DNA of 37,500 nucleotides from Symbiodinium natans (taxonomy: Eukaryota; Sar; Dinophyceae; Suessiales; Symbiodiniaceae), in contig CAJNDS010000779.1 in assembly GCA_905221605.1 (NCBI GenBank), positions 530,001 through 567,500 on the forward strand, written 5' to 3'. The position numbers and the translations under genes are program-made. Below are positions 19,615-27,702 of this stretch, piece by piece (positions within the stretch are counted from its first letter, which is position 1; every line of letters begins with the position of its first letter). The notes under the pieces are model-generated. The model did not search any database. It saw only the letters and a list, made by a program, of their open reading frames with translations, and was not told the DNA's origin.

Positions 19615-20275
19615 CTTCAGGTACCCCTAATTTCCGGAAGCCCCCAATTGGTGGTAATTTCGGGGCCTGAGCACTGTGGAGTACTACAAAAAGGTTCGGG
19701 ATCCCTACGGAATGATACTCTTAACATCTCTTAACTGTTCACACAAAACAACCTAAACCTTCAACCCAAAAACGACCGGAGGGATGGTCGGGGCCTGCGC
19801 TGGGCTCAAAGCTTAAGGGTTGGGGTTCGTTTAAGGCTCTTGTAAGAGTTCCTGTACGCCTAGGGTTTGGGTTTTTCAGTGCGTGAGGTTGACCTCGGGT
19901 TTAAAGTTCGGGGATGGGGGTGTGTAGGCTTGGGGTCTAGCGGCTAGCGTTCGGGGATGTGTAGATAGCGGGGAGCCTTGCTACAAGGACCCCTAAACAA
20001 GGTGCCCCGATTTTAAGAAACCCCCCTGTGTCAATTGTGCTCACGAGCATAATGGAGGGAGTTTTTTTTGGGCTCCTCACAAGAACCTACGGGTTTCCTA
20101 CAAGCCTCACATGACCTGGCTTAGGGCTCAGAACTTGACAGTCAATGGGATTTCTGGGCCCCCGCATGTTGGGTTGGTTGTACATCCTAAGCCCTTTTGA
20201 CCGCGGAACTGAAGTTAAACCTTGAACACGCCCTGAGACCTAAACCCTGCAGTTGTTGCTTCTTCTTTCTCACAC
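19615..20275. other. telomere-like repeat decay, no gene seen
   Basis: Degenerate heptamers on both strands and pieces resembling CCCTAAGG/AAGGTGCC; the minus fragment ending VVLHSAQ near 19680 is too short to call. Confidence 0.5.
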
Positions 20276-20336
20276 ATCTTTGGGCCAGGGCTTCCTCGAA
20301 ATCTCACGACGGAACATCGAGCCTTGATAGGACCGA
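20276..20336 (-). CDS. small internal exon, unknown
   Basis: Very good acceptor (TCTTGCTCCCTGTAG) and possible donor AAGAT/GTGTGAG. Reads GPIKARCSVVRFRGSPGPKM. If the donor is skipped the frame continues to CEKEEATTAG. Family unknown. Confidence 0.4.
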
Positions 20337-20450
20337 CTACAGGGAGCAAGATTGGGGCGCAGGGTTCAGGGTTCAGGCTTTGGGACGCAGGTTGTTGCTA
20401 CGAGTACGGTTGTCATCGCAATGACTAGCTGTACTACGACGTTCCTTCAC

Positions 20451-20564
20451 TGTCAAAATGATCATTCCCAGTTCGACCATCAGTGGGAGGAAGCATACAC
20501 ACATCCACACGACAAATTAACAGCGACGATGGTCTTTTTCCGACGGGCTTTTGTGTCCACCCGG
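20451..20564 (-). CDS. possible degenerate lectin exon
   Basis: 114 nt between TTCCGCAAG and TTGACA/GTGAAG, same length as three other exons here. Reads GWTQKPVGKRPSSLLICRV then DVCMLPPTDGRTGNDHFD. The order W-T-Q...S-x-L-L-I-C-x-V-D-V-x-M-x-P-x-x-D-G-x-x-x-N-x-x-F follows the beta-trefoil CLD strand plus turn, with C-H lost (P-T in its place). A plus-strand frame (20352-20597) overlaps. Confidence 0.4.
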
Positions 20565-20637
20565 CTTGCGGAATTGCCCGAAAGCCCTAAACCCTAAGCC
20601 CTACTACACCCTAGACCCTAAGGCCTAGACCCTAAAC

Positions 20638-20724
20638 CCTGAATGAGGGCCCGGCGTTCCTGCTGCTAGGCATATTCATGCACTTGCTGGTGTCGGACTG
20701 AACCTGACAGACTTTGGCTTTAGC
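20638..20724 (-). CDS. beta-trefoil lectin repeat exon
   Basis: 87 nt; acceptor CCAAATAG; the donor is telomere-like (TTCAGG/GTTTAGGG). Encodes KAKVCQVQSDTSKCMNMPSS then RNAGPSF. C-Q-V-Q-S-D-T-S-K-C-M-N-M matches the L-K-V-E-S-D-T-x-x-C strand of the 15.8-kb exon and the K-C-L-D strand generally (M-N for L-D). The intron begins directly with TTTAGGG-type sequence. Confidence 0.6.
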
Positions 20725-20783
20725 CTATTTGGCCTCCAGAACAAGCCCAAAATGCCCTGAACCCTGTGTTTCAGCTCAACTAC

Positions 20784-20899
20784 CAAAATCTAGTAAGGCT
20801 TTGGAGTTGCTGGTCCTTGCGTTCCGAAACCCGGATCGCCACGTGGTCTTGGGTTTTGTGTGATCTAACTGTGTCACCTGGGCAAGAACTCAAACCTGT
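20784..20899 (-). CDS. probable lectin-like exon
   Basis: 116 nt between GGTGGCTTCAG and TTTTG/GTAGTT. Reads TGLSSCPGDTVRSHKTQ then DHVAIRVSERKDQQLQSL. S-S-C-P-G-D...D-H-V-A-I-R-V parallels C-H-D-G...D-H-G-H-I-R-V of the 6.9-kb exon, so it reads as a diverged turn-plus-strand unit with His replaced by Pro. Confidence 0.48.
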
Positions 20900-20954
20900 C
20901 TGAAGCCACCAAAGCATGAAGTCTTGAACGCCCTGAACCCTGAAACCCTAAAAC

Positions 20955-21044
20955 CTGAACCCAAGCCGGTCTCCGGATCTGCCTTTATAAACTACAAGAA
21001 CCCACGCTGGTCTAGGACTCAGGACCCTGCACCCAAAAATGGTT
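20955..21044 (-). CDS. internal exon, unknown or lectin-like
   Basis: 90 nt with a strong acceptor (GTTGACCTCTTTCAG) and a telomere-like donor (TTCAG/GTTTTAGGG). Open frame TIFGCRVLSPRPAWVLVVY then KGRSGDRLGF. I-F-G-C-x-V...W-V-L is compatible with a trefoil turn, but no H-G-x-x-N-Q is present. Confidence 0.45.
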
Positions 21045-21414
21045 CTGAAAGAGGTCAACGTAGGCCCTAGAAGACGTAACCCCGAGCCGAAGCCCGAAAC
21101 TCCTGAAACCTTTGTCCTTCGAGTGTACGAGACTAAACCCTCAGCCCTCTCCATTCAAAACTCCAAACCCCTAGGAGCCACTCGTTTGGGTCTCAGCTGG
21201 GGCTTCGACAGGTCATTCGGGCTGGGGTCTGAGTCTTACGTTTGTTTGGGGCTTGGGGGTTCGAGCTTTGGGGTGTAGAGCGTAGGGTAGAATGACTACC
21301 AAAAGGAACTACAACCCCCCCCCTCCCAATATGTAAACCCTACACCTAGACCCAAACCCCAACCCCGAAACCCTAACCCTTAAAGCCTTACATCCTAAAC
21401 TTCTAAACCCCAAC

Positions 21415-21497
21415 CCCGAAGTAGCCTGGAGCTGGCCGCTTGAGGTCCAGAGAAAATGCTGGTTGGCTTCCCCGTGGCACGGGTGCATGTACAAGTT
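21415..21497 (-). CDS. beta-trefoil lectin repeat exon
   Basis: Acceptor CAACCACTAAG; donor near TTCGGG/GTTGGG. Reads NLYMHPCHGEANQHFLWTSS then GQLQATSG. C-H-G-E-A-N-Q-x-F-x-W is a full ricin-type turn, and G-Q-L-Q begins the next strand. Upstream and downstream sequence is dense CCCTAAA decay, so the exon stands out sharply. Confidence 0.64.
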
Positions 21498-21598
21498 CTT
21501 AGTGGTTGAAGGGCTTTAGGGTATTAGGTCTAACGCCTCAAACTTAGGGTTTAGGACTCTCTCTGTCTCCTGTTCCTGTCCCTGTCTCTGTCTCTCTT

Positions 21599-21756
21599 TT
21601 CTTTTATTTCTTTCTTCCTTCCTTTCTTTCTTTGGCATGGGGGTCAAGCCCCCGGACGTCCGCGCGCGCCCCTTTCGGGGCTCGCGCTCTCTCTCTCTCT
21701 ATCTCCTTCCTTCCTTCCTTCCTTCCTTCCTTCCTTCCTTCCTTCCTTCCTTCCTT
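21599..21756. repeat. pyrimidine microsatellites, including a CCTT tetranucleotide run
   Basis: CT/TTTC-rich from 21599. A nearly pure CCTT run spans 21705-21756 (about 13 copies). It generates the artefactual L-P-S-F reading frames on the plus strand (21632-22177). Confidence 0.85.
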
Positions 21757-22144
21757 GCTCCCTCTATGGATGCGGATCCCCTGCAGCTACAATTGTTTGT
21801 CTACTCGGTTCCCCCGCTCCGGTTTCCCTAAGTTGATCTCGATGTGGCACTCAGTCCTCGTGTTCCGCCCTTCGCTGTTCTGGTCCCCGACGACTGCTTC
21901 CTCGTCGCTCGTTCTTCCCCAGCTCTTCTGCTTCCTGTTCACATTCCGTGAGGTCCTCTTCCGGAACACCTTCTTCGCTGTCTTGTCCGTTCTTGGCCTC
22001 CTGGTTCTCCCTGTCTGTCTTCATCTCGGTCCATCTTTACCGGTGCTCCCTCTGGTCTGTCTCGGTCCGGCATTCTGCGTTCTTCCCCGGAGGGGAGCCA
22101 GGTTTTTTTTGGGTATTTTTTTGTTTTTTTTGTGTATGTTTTTG

Positions 22145-22294
22145 GGTTTAGGGTATGCTTTTGGGTTTAGGGTTTAGGGTTTAGGGGTTAGGGGTTAGGG
22201 ATTAGGGTTTAATTACGGGTTTAGGGATTTAGGGATTTAGGGTTTTAGGGTTTAGGGCTTAGGGGTTAAGGGTTTAGGGTTTAGGGTTTAAGGT
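22145..22294 (+). repeat. interstitial TTTAGGG array with flanking inverted repeats
   Basis: About 20 imperfect TTTAGGG/TTAGGGG units with the G-strand on plus. T-rich sequence on the left (22101-22164, containing TTTGGGTATTTTTTT and GGGTATGCTTTTGGG) reappears inverted on the right (22297-22351). The block is therefore a foldback with telomere-like DNA in the loop. The reading frames through it are not genes. Confidence 0.75.
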
Positions 22295-22630
22295 TGAGAA
22301 AACCCAAAAAAATACCCAAAAAAAACCCAAAAGCATACCCAAAAAGAACCCCCACCCCGGCATCCCTTTGGTCTTGGCTGTCTTCTTGTCCTTGTGCATC
22401 TTGACTGTCCTCTATCACCTGTATATCTCGGTCTTGTCCCCACCTCTCTCTCTCTCTGCGCACCTAACCCTCCCCCATATTCTCACTCTCTCTCTTCTTC
22501 TTCTTCTTCGTCTTCGTCTTCTTCTTCTTTTTCTTCTTCTTCGGGGCTTGAGGGGCACAGTCGTACCCCCCGCCTCCCCCGCGCGCAGGGCGCACCCAAG
22601 TTTGTGTCATGGTCGGCGTGAAACTGGTGA

Positions 22631-22650
22631 CCCCCCCCCCCCCCCCCCCG
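22631..22650. repeat. C homopolymer tract
   Basis: About 19 consecutive C directly after a putative lectin exon (reads as G run on the coding strand). Confidence 0.8.
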
Positions 22651-22717
22651 GGAAGATTTCGTGCCAAAAACACACAGCAGCTAAGGCTGGGGTTACACAC
22701 TCATGCAGGACATTGTT
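22651..22717 (-). CDS. degenerate lectin exon
   Basis: After GGGGAAG the frame reads NNVLHECVTPALAAVCFWHEIF. N-V-L-H-E-C with downstream F-W aligns with Y-L-H-E-C-H-G...F-F-F of the 13.9-kb exon; H-G-x-x-N-Q has been lost. The exon runs into a long C/G homopolymer tract (22631-22650) that may be an expansion destroying its 3-prime end, so it may be a pseudo-exon. Confidence 0.45.
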
Positions 22718-22739
22718 CTTCCCCCGGGCGTTGGCCTTA

Positions 22740-22769
22740 TCTCTCTCTCTCTCGCTCGATCGCTCTTTA

Positions 22770-22803
<34 letters not shown>

Positions 22804-22824
22804 CCTCTCCCTCTCTCCCTCTCC

Positions 22825-22880
<56 letters not shown>
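22740..22880. repeat. CT microsatellite
   Basis: Long CT dinucleotide run with few interruptions. The arginine/glutamate and serine/leucine reading frames across it are artefacts. Confidence 0.9.
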
Positions 22881-22884
<4 letters not shown>

Positions 22885-22962
22885 CTAAACCCTGAACTCC
22901 AAACGTGCAGCCCTCAAACCCATCCGCTGGAAATAAACTTCGATTCGAAGCAAGAAGGGAAC

Positions 22963-23047
22963 CTGTCTTGGGAACAGTCTGCGGGCAGGTCGTTAGCGCA
23001 ACTACCATTTGGGATTCCCAGAGTGGATCTATTTATTCCGCGAAACA
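22963..23047 (-). CDS. internal exon, Cys-rich extracellular-type
   Basis: Acceptor GGCTTTTATAG (or AATAAATAG, giving start 23028 and a phase that fits the upstream exon); donor GACAG/GTTCCC. Reads RSTLGIPNGSCAND then LPADCSQD. Spaced Cys and Asn-Gly-Ser suggest a secreted, possibly N-glycosylated segment. The frame stays open past the donor (FPSCFESKF). Family unknown. Confidence 0.42.
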
Positions 23048-23109
23048 CTATAAAAGCCCAAACCCCCCAAAGTCCAACGCCTCAACCCTAACCCTACACA
23101 TCCCTAAAC

Positions 23110-23423
23110 CCTGACCATTGAGGATCTGTCATGAGCTTCCCTGGGAACGAGGCGATGCAGCGCTCTTGTGGCCCGAGCCCTTGACTCGGTTCGGGATGTT
23201 GGACGACGAGTTCGGTACTAACTAGATAAGAGTTTAGGTCTGAGTCTTGTTTTTTTGTAATGTAACACTTTACATTCGAATGCATGGACAGGACCAAAGT
23301 TTCCACCTGCCAACGCCTCGGAGTCGTGGAGTCGCGAACATGTGGATTTAATGCCGAGAAATTAATTACTCCACCCGAACAAAGATATATTACCCATGTT
23401 TCTAGGAGTGGAGTCTTGGTGTG
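23110..23423 (-). CDS. long internal exon, possible LamG/concanavalin-like segment
   Basis: 314 nt, the longest credible exon here. Acceptor AACTCCTAG; donor telomere-like (TCAGG/GTTTAGGG). Reads TKTPLLETWVIYLCSGG, then VINFSALNPHVRDS, then RRWQVETLVLSMHSNVKCYI, then DLNSYLVSTELVVQHPEP, and ends MTDPQWS. R-W-x-V...N-V-K-x-Y-I resembles the W-H-x-V...v-x-l-Y-V strand pair of LamG-type sandwiches (by eye only). The phase joins cleanly to the preceding exon. Confidence 0.52.
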
Positions 23424-23505
23424 CTAGGAGTTTAAGGGAGATGGGGACTTGCTGTGCTTGCCTGGTGCTGATGCCTCTGGGTCGTGCGTCGAACTTCCTT
23501 CCTAC

Positions 23506-23572
23506 CTCAAAACACGAGGGGTGGGAATCTCCTATCGTATACTGCTCTGAGTGACAGCCTGGACTTGAGATG
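23506..23572 (-). CDS. internal exon, degenerate lectin-like turn
   Basis: 67 nt; acceptor GTTTAGGTTCAG; donor GAG/GTAGGA. Reads ISSPGCHSEQYTIGD then SHPSCFE. G-C-H-S-E-Q is reminiscent of C-H-G-x-x-N-Q. Phase 2 in and phase 0 out, matching its neighbours on both sides across introns of 77 and 82 nt. Confidence 0.5.
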
Positions 23573-23649
23573 CTGAACCTAAACCCTATACTTTGCCCAA
23601 ACCCCACAGTCCTAAACACGTCCAGAGCAAATTGTTCACTGGGAAATAC

Positions 23650-23879
23650 CTTGCTGCGCTGAAGTGGTCCAGATACAGCTGTCCCTTATTCTGATTCAAG
23701 GCTTTCTTACCCTCACCTTTCCGTCTCTCTTTTCGTCTGGGCGCTCGGGCTGTAAGGCCCTCGGCCATAGCGTCCGGGGTCTGTAATTCGGATGCGCTGG
23801 AGCTACGCGAAGCTTGCGCCCGTATACAGTAAACAAGCACCCATTCAACTCCAAGTACAGTAACCTTTTCTTTTGCCAT
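23650..23879 (-). CDS. possible first exon with secretion-signal-like N-terminus
   Basis: ATG at 23877-23879 in a good context (AATCATGG). The first residues read MAKEKVTVLGVEWVLVYC followed by IRAQASRSS: short basic start, hydrophobic core, small residues, as in a signal peptide. A basic stretch (RRKERRKGEGKK) and LYLDHFSAA follow; donor GCAAG/GTATTT, phase 2. The frame is open upstream to 23969, so the true start may lie earlier. It begins only 187 bp after the stop of the upstream gene. Confidence 0.45.
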
Positions 23880-24065
23880 GATTACAAAATTCGACAGGCT
23901 CGGCTTCTCTTTACTCTTCTCCGTCGGGTTTAGGGTGTATGTTCCTTGTAAACCTCCATCAAACTTCAACAGCAGTCCAGTTCATAGGTGTGAGGAATTA
24001 GGCTTTGGGGTTGAGGGTTTAAGTTTAGGGGCCCACACACTCAACATAGCAGGGCCTGAGTGGGT

Positions 24066-24338
24066 TCAAGAAGCGGGATGGGTGGGCGGGGTTTGGGCTG
24101 GAGTGGCTGCCCGAGCGTCGCTGTTGGTGTCCATGTCCAAGCACATCGTGCTGTCGTAGGGTGATCTTAACCTCAGAGAGTTCGACTGGAAACCCTCAGG
24201 CGTTTCGTGTTTAAGTCTCGGGCATTTGGAATGCTTGACGGTGAAGCTGCCTGGTGCATTGGTAGTGTTGACAGTAAGAGGCCTCCAGGCAGAGTCACCT
24301 AGCCTCCACTCAGAGTGAGAACGTTGGTTGCGCAGAGC
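24066..24338 (-). CDS. beta-trefoil lectin terminal exon
   Basis: Open from after TAA 24339-24341 to TGA 24066-24068, about 90 codons. Order: LRNQRSHSEWRLGDSAW, then NAPGSFTVKHSKCPRLKH, then SNSLRLRSPYDSTMCLDMD, then a Pro/Ala/Thr tail. S-L-R-L-R-S-P-Y-D-x-x-M-C-L-D-M-D is a textbook ricin-type CLD strand. The acceptor is probably CCCGTAAG. A Pro-rich C-terminus before the stop fits the end of a secreted protein. Confidence 0.62.
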   Translation of the reverse strand, partial: ALRNQRSHSEWRLGDSAWRPLTVNTTNAPGSFTVKHSKCPRLKHETPEGFQSNSLRLRSPYDSTMCLDMDTNSDARAATPAQTPPTHPAS

Positions 24339-24341
24339 TTA

Positions 24342-24913
24342 CGGGTTCTCAGAATCATTTAGAGTTTCTCAAAGTCTAGGTAGGGAAGCCGGGGGTTCTG
24401 TGCAGAGTTTCGGGCCAACCCCTAAACCCTTAACCCCGAAACGCTTTGCCACAGGCTCCGGAGTCGCTGTAGCGGTGTAAAGCCCTGAACCCTCAAAATG
24501 AGTTATCAGAAAGCCCTCAAATGCCCTCAGCAACTTCACCCAGTTCGCTCACAACTCCCTGGCCTTTCTGGTCAAAGAATCAATAGCCCCCTGGTGTCCG
24601 AAGAAACAAGCACTTCCACACACAGATAGCTATAAGTCAGCTAACCCTGATGCAGTAGAATCAGTAGAACTCGTCCCCAGACGGCTGAACCCTAAACTGC
24701 AAACCCTGCAATCTCTCCTCAACATAATAAGGCTCCTAGCAAGGAGTCGCCCCCAACCCCAAACCCTGCAACCCTTGCCACCAGCCCAGCAATTCTCTGT
24801 TTCAGAATTTAAGATCTAGGGACTGGGAACCGCAGTTTCAGGGTGGACGGTTGTAGACTGCTTTCCTTAGGCCCTAGGCTGTAGGTTTTGAGGCTTTCGG
24901 GGCTGTAGGTTTT
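24342..24913. other. intron/spacer with weak exon-like fragments
   Basis: Minus fragments near 24442-24475 (DSGACGKAF), 24505-24560 (GQGVVSELGEVAEG after acceptor TCTTTGACCAG) and 24590-24660 (LTYSYLCVEVLVSSD) look coding but lack consistent splice limits. The rest is telomere-like decay. Confidence 0.35.
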
Positions 24914-25258
24914 GTGTTTGGGAGCAACGTTTACGATGAGGAAGAAGCCTTGCAACCCTTCTTCGAGCAAAATGTTGGGTGTTCAGGGCCCTTGCTTTAT
25001 AAGAGTGACATGTCCTGTTCGGTGACCACATACAACCATTTGAATTTGTTATTTTGGAAAGGTTCTCTCACGAGCTCTTGCGGCCTTGCCGAGCTGATGC
25101 GCGTGCGTTGCACTGTCACAAGGGTTGCACTGACGCAAACTATCGCGGAAGGGTTCCAGCCCTATCGCGAGCTATCGCGCGCTCTCGTGACCAAAGCGAT
25201 CTCGCAGAAGATGCAGAAGCTATCGCGTGCTCGCACAGATCGGACACTCATAAATTAA
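24914..25258 (+). CDS. possible plus-strand small protein, unknown
   Basis: 114-residue frame in a repeat-poor island, starting MFGSNVYDEEEALQPFFEQN and ending KLSRARTDRTLIN with TAA. The 3-prime half contains TATCGCG repeated several times. No family recognised. The minus strand has shorter open stretches here. Counter to the prevailing strand of the window, so either an independent gene or fortuitous. Confidence 0.3.
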   Translation: MFGSNVYDEEEALQPFFEQNVGCSGPLLYKSDMSCSVTTYNHLNLLFWKGSLTSSCGLAELMRVRCTVTRVALTQTIAEGFQPYRELSRALVTKAISQKMQKLSRARTDRTLIN

Positions 25259-25294
25259 CCCCTTATCCGTTTCATGGGAGGTTTTAGGCCCAAC

Positions 25295-25340
25295 CTTGGT
25301 GTGACACCACGTTCTGCCACAAAGCCGTGCGAAGAAAGAC
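25295..25340 (-). CDS. possible small exon after the 25.9-kb lectin exon
   Basis: Strong acceptor (TTTTTTTCGCTGTGCTTAGCAG) and donor CCAAG/GTTGGG. In the phase required by the preceding exon it reads SFFARLCGRTWCHTK. All three frames are open over this short span, so only the phase agreement favours it. Confidence 0.33.
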
Positions 25341-25841
25341 CTGCTAAGCACAGCGAAAAAAATCAGGCCGGAAACCTTAAACCCGAGAACAATGATGACC
25401 CATAAGTCTCGCATGGGCCTCGAGACCCAACCCTGAACCCCATTCAACAAACCTCTAGGAAACTCCAACAGCATGCCCTGCATCCCTAAACGCGCCGTCG
25501 ACGCGACATCGCTTTCTCTTCCCCTTGTTCACCCCCGCACCCCCCTCTCCGTCAACCGGATATCGGGCGCCCCCTCCTCCCAACCCACCTTGTCCTCTCC
25601 TGCTCAATTCGGGAAGAAGCACGAAGAAGCGAACCCTCAACCAACTTGTAAGCCCACGCACGCTAAGGGTGAAGGGTCTTGGCCGGTCCAGGACTAGGGT
25701 TCAGGTTTCAAGTCCAACCGAGCAGACGAAGGTCTAAATCAGGGGCAGGTCGATTACAAGTTACGGGCGTCAGGGTATGGGGTTTTATGGTTAAGCTTTT
25801 GCAACCCTGGGCACTTCTTATTTTCTCTTTGGAACTCTGAC

Positions 25842-25902
25842 CTAGAAGAACAAAAAGAGCCAAAAGACGACGGGCCGAAAAAGTACCAGAGCTGGTTGTC
25901 GC
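25842..25902 (-). CDS. beta-trefoil lectin half-repeat exon (QxW half)
   Basis: Excellent acceptor (TTGGCCCTTTCCAG) and donor TTCTAG/GTCAGA. Reads GDNQLWYFFGPSS then FGSFCSS. D-N-Q-L-W-Y-F carries the true QxW Trp. It lacks the preceding C-H-G, which is supplied by the exon at 26471-26524 on the other side of the telomere-repeat intron. Confidence 0.63.
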
Positions 25903-26100
25903 CTGGAAAGGGCCAACTGGGGGGCTCAGAGGCTTCAGGGCTTGGGTGGGGGGGTTTGGGATTTATGGAAGGGGCTTTGCGGGTTTTTTCTGGATGGCGG
26001 GGTTTCGCCAGACACCCCTTAAACCCTAAACCCTTTTGAACCAGGAGCTGGGACATATGCCTGGAAGTGAGACTTAAACCCCAGACCCTAAACCCTAGAA

Positions 26101-26306
26101 ACTATAGACCCTAAACCCTGAACCCTGAACCCTGAACCCTGAACCCTGAACCCTAAACCCTAAAACCCTAAAACCCTAAACCCTAAACCCTAAACCCTAA
26201 ACCCTAAACCCTAAACCCTAAACCCTAAACCCTAAACCCTAAACCCTAAACCCTAAACCCTAAACCCTAAACCCTAAACCCTAAACCCTAAACCCTAAAC
26301 CCTAAA
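26101..26306 (-). repeat. interstitial telomeric array: 5 CCCTGAA plus 19 perfect CCCTAAA
   Basis: 26174-26306 is 19 uninterrupted CCCTAAA units; five CCCTGAA variants and A-insertion variants precede it (26115-26173). The G-strand (TTTAGGG) is on minus. It lies inside the predicted intron between the lectin half-exons 26471-26524 and 25842-25902. This is the only perfect telomeric run in the window; all others are decayed. Confidence 0.95.
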
Positions 26307-26326
26307 CCCAACCCTCCCCAACCACA

Positions 26327-26345
26327 GGGGGGGGGGGGGGGGGGG
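26327..26345. repeat. G homopolymer tract next to the telomeric array
   Basis: 19 consecutive G, 20 bp from the array. Not explained by the heptamer. Confidence 0.9.
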
Positions 26346-26470
26346 CGAGGAGGGGGACTGGGCGACACTGCACCATATATGCTTTAAGGGTTTTAAGGTT
26401 CACGTCATCTGTAAGATATTCCAACACCAATTTCACCGAAATACCTCAACCCCTGAACCCCAAACCCTGC

Positions 26471-26524
26471 CTCCGTGGCACTCGTACATGAAGACGTTGT
26501 TGCCGTTAACATCCCAATCAAGAC
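26471..26524 (-). CDS. beta-trefoil lectin half-repeat exon (C-H-G half)
   Basis: 54 nt; acceptor GACACCCAG. Reads LDWDVNGNNVFMYECHG. W-D-V-N-G-N-N-V-F-M-Y-E-C-H-G is canonical for the family. With a GC donor (CACGGAG/GCAGGG) it ends in phase 1 and the next exon supplies G-D-N-Q-x-W in frame, completing the motif. The nearby GT (GGCAG/GTTTGG) would put the next exon out of frame. Confidence 0.66.
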
Positions 26525-27396
26525 CTGGGTGTCGAAACTACGGGGTTTTGTTGCCACCCGCCAAGCAGAACGAGCCACACTGAAACTACGTGTTCGTGGT
26601 TAGGGGTTTTCGGGTTTAGGGTTTTGAGCTTATGGTGTAGGACTTGGAGATTTTCGGGAAAGGCCTCTGCTCCAAATTCATATTATGTGCTCCGGTGTCA
26701 TTATGAACTATTTGTCCTAGTGTCGTTGTGAGCTTTGCCCCCGTCCTTCATTTACTACTTTGCATTCCTTTTCGGGCTCATTTAATCCTCCTAACTCTAG
26801 TCACTGTGTTTGGTGCTCGGCATGTATGACCTGCGTAAGAAGCAACAACAGCGGTAGCATCTCCAGCAGTATGAAGAATGCGCATCATGCACATGCGGGA
26901 AATTAGAGTAGTGTAAACTGCATGAGCACTTCCTATGCGTAGTCTAAATCGCCGCGTGCACACTCCTTACCACTGCTTCTTTTCACGGATCCTACCCGCA
27001 GCCCAGTGCTGCAGCATTATTTTATGCTCATGGCGTAAACGTATTGGATGAGTTACTCGCGTGCTTGCAGTCTTGAAGTACTAGTCAGACAGACTCTACC
27101 CATTGAGGGCCGGAGGCAGGGAGGACGAAAGCTCGGGGGCCGGAAGCAAGAGCAAAGTTGCAAGAGAAAGTGCGGGCAGGGCCCAGTTGGAGGCATGCTT
27201 GAGGGGCCAGCGTCTTCTTTTCAGCCGTCGCAGTGTTGGGTAGATACTAGCTTCTTGCAATCAACTAGCTTGTTGCAATCAACACATCACTAGTGGGCGG
27301 CGACGCATGTTGTGCTGGGACCCTGACTCACGCGCTGCGGTCAACACGCGACGGAGTCAGGTCTTGACGTAAAAACGCCTCCCCTTAAGGTATTGA
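26525..27396. other. spacer; weak minus open frame and small repeats
   Basis: Minus frame 26778-26963 includes LHTAGDATAVVASYAG before a possible donor CGCAG/GTCATA, unassigned. ACTAGCTT-s-TTGCAATCAA is duplicated at 27247-27283. CCTGACTC (27322) and GAGTCAGG (27354) form an 8-bp inverted repeat. Confidence 0.35.
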
Positions 27397-27570
27397 TATA
27401 TCAATTTACCCCCCCCCCCCCACCCCCCCCCCTCCAAAACCAGGGAATTCGTGTGATGTATCAATTTACCCCCACCCCCCCCCTCCCCCCTTCCAAAACC
27501 AAGGAATTCGTGTGATATATCAATTTACCCCCACCCCCCCCCCCCCCCCCCCCCCCCCACCCCCCCCCCC
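27397..27570. repeat. tandem repeat, period about 60 bp, with expanding C tracts
   Basis: Three units each start TATATCAATTTACC (27397, about 27457, about 27517), then a C tract broken by A or T; the first two then continue CCAAAACC and GGAATTCGTGTGAT. The C tract grows from unit to unit and is longest in the last, where the remainder is lost. Confidence 0.75.
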
Positions 27571-27702
27571 TAATAAGATAGTATCAATAATACGCTGTTT
27601 TCTGGCCGTGGTCGGCCCCCTGCTGCTAAAGCAGATAAAACTCCAGCTTCGCTACGCGAGCTTTCGTGATAAACTCAAACCTTGAACCGTGGACGCTCAT
27701 AC

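Noticed and set aside
22368-23091. Long Ser/Leu-rich plus frames and Arg/Glu-rich minus frame
   Set aside because: Produced by the CT microsatellite and homopolymer C tract; no coding periodicity beyond the repeat.
24905-25260. TATCGCG-rich stretch as a phage-like or operator array
   Set aside because: Only five irregular copies within one open frame; simpler as local repetition.
22145-26306. Telomeric arrays as CRISPR or as a true chromosome end
   Set aside because: 7-bp units without spacers cannot be CRISPR, and unique sequence continues on both sides, so these are interstitial.
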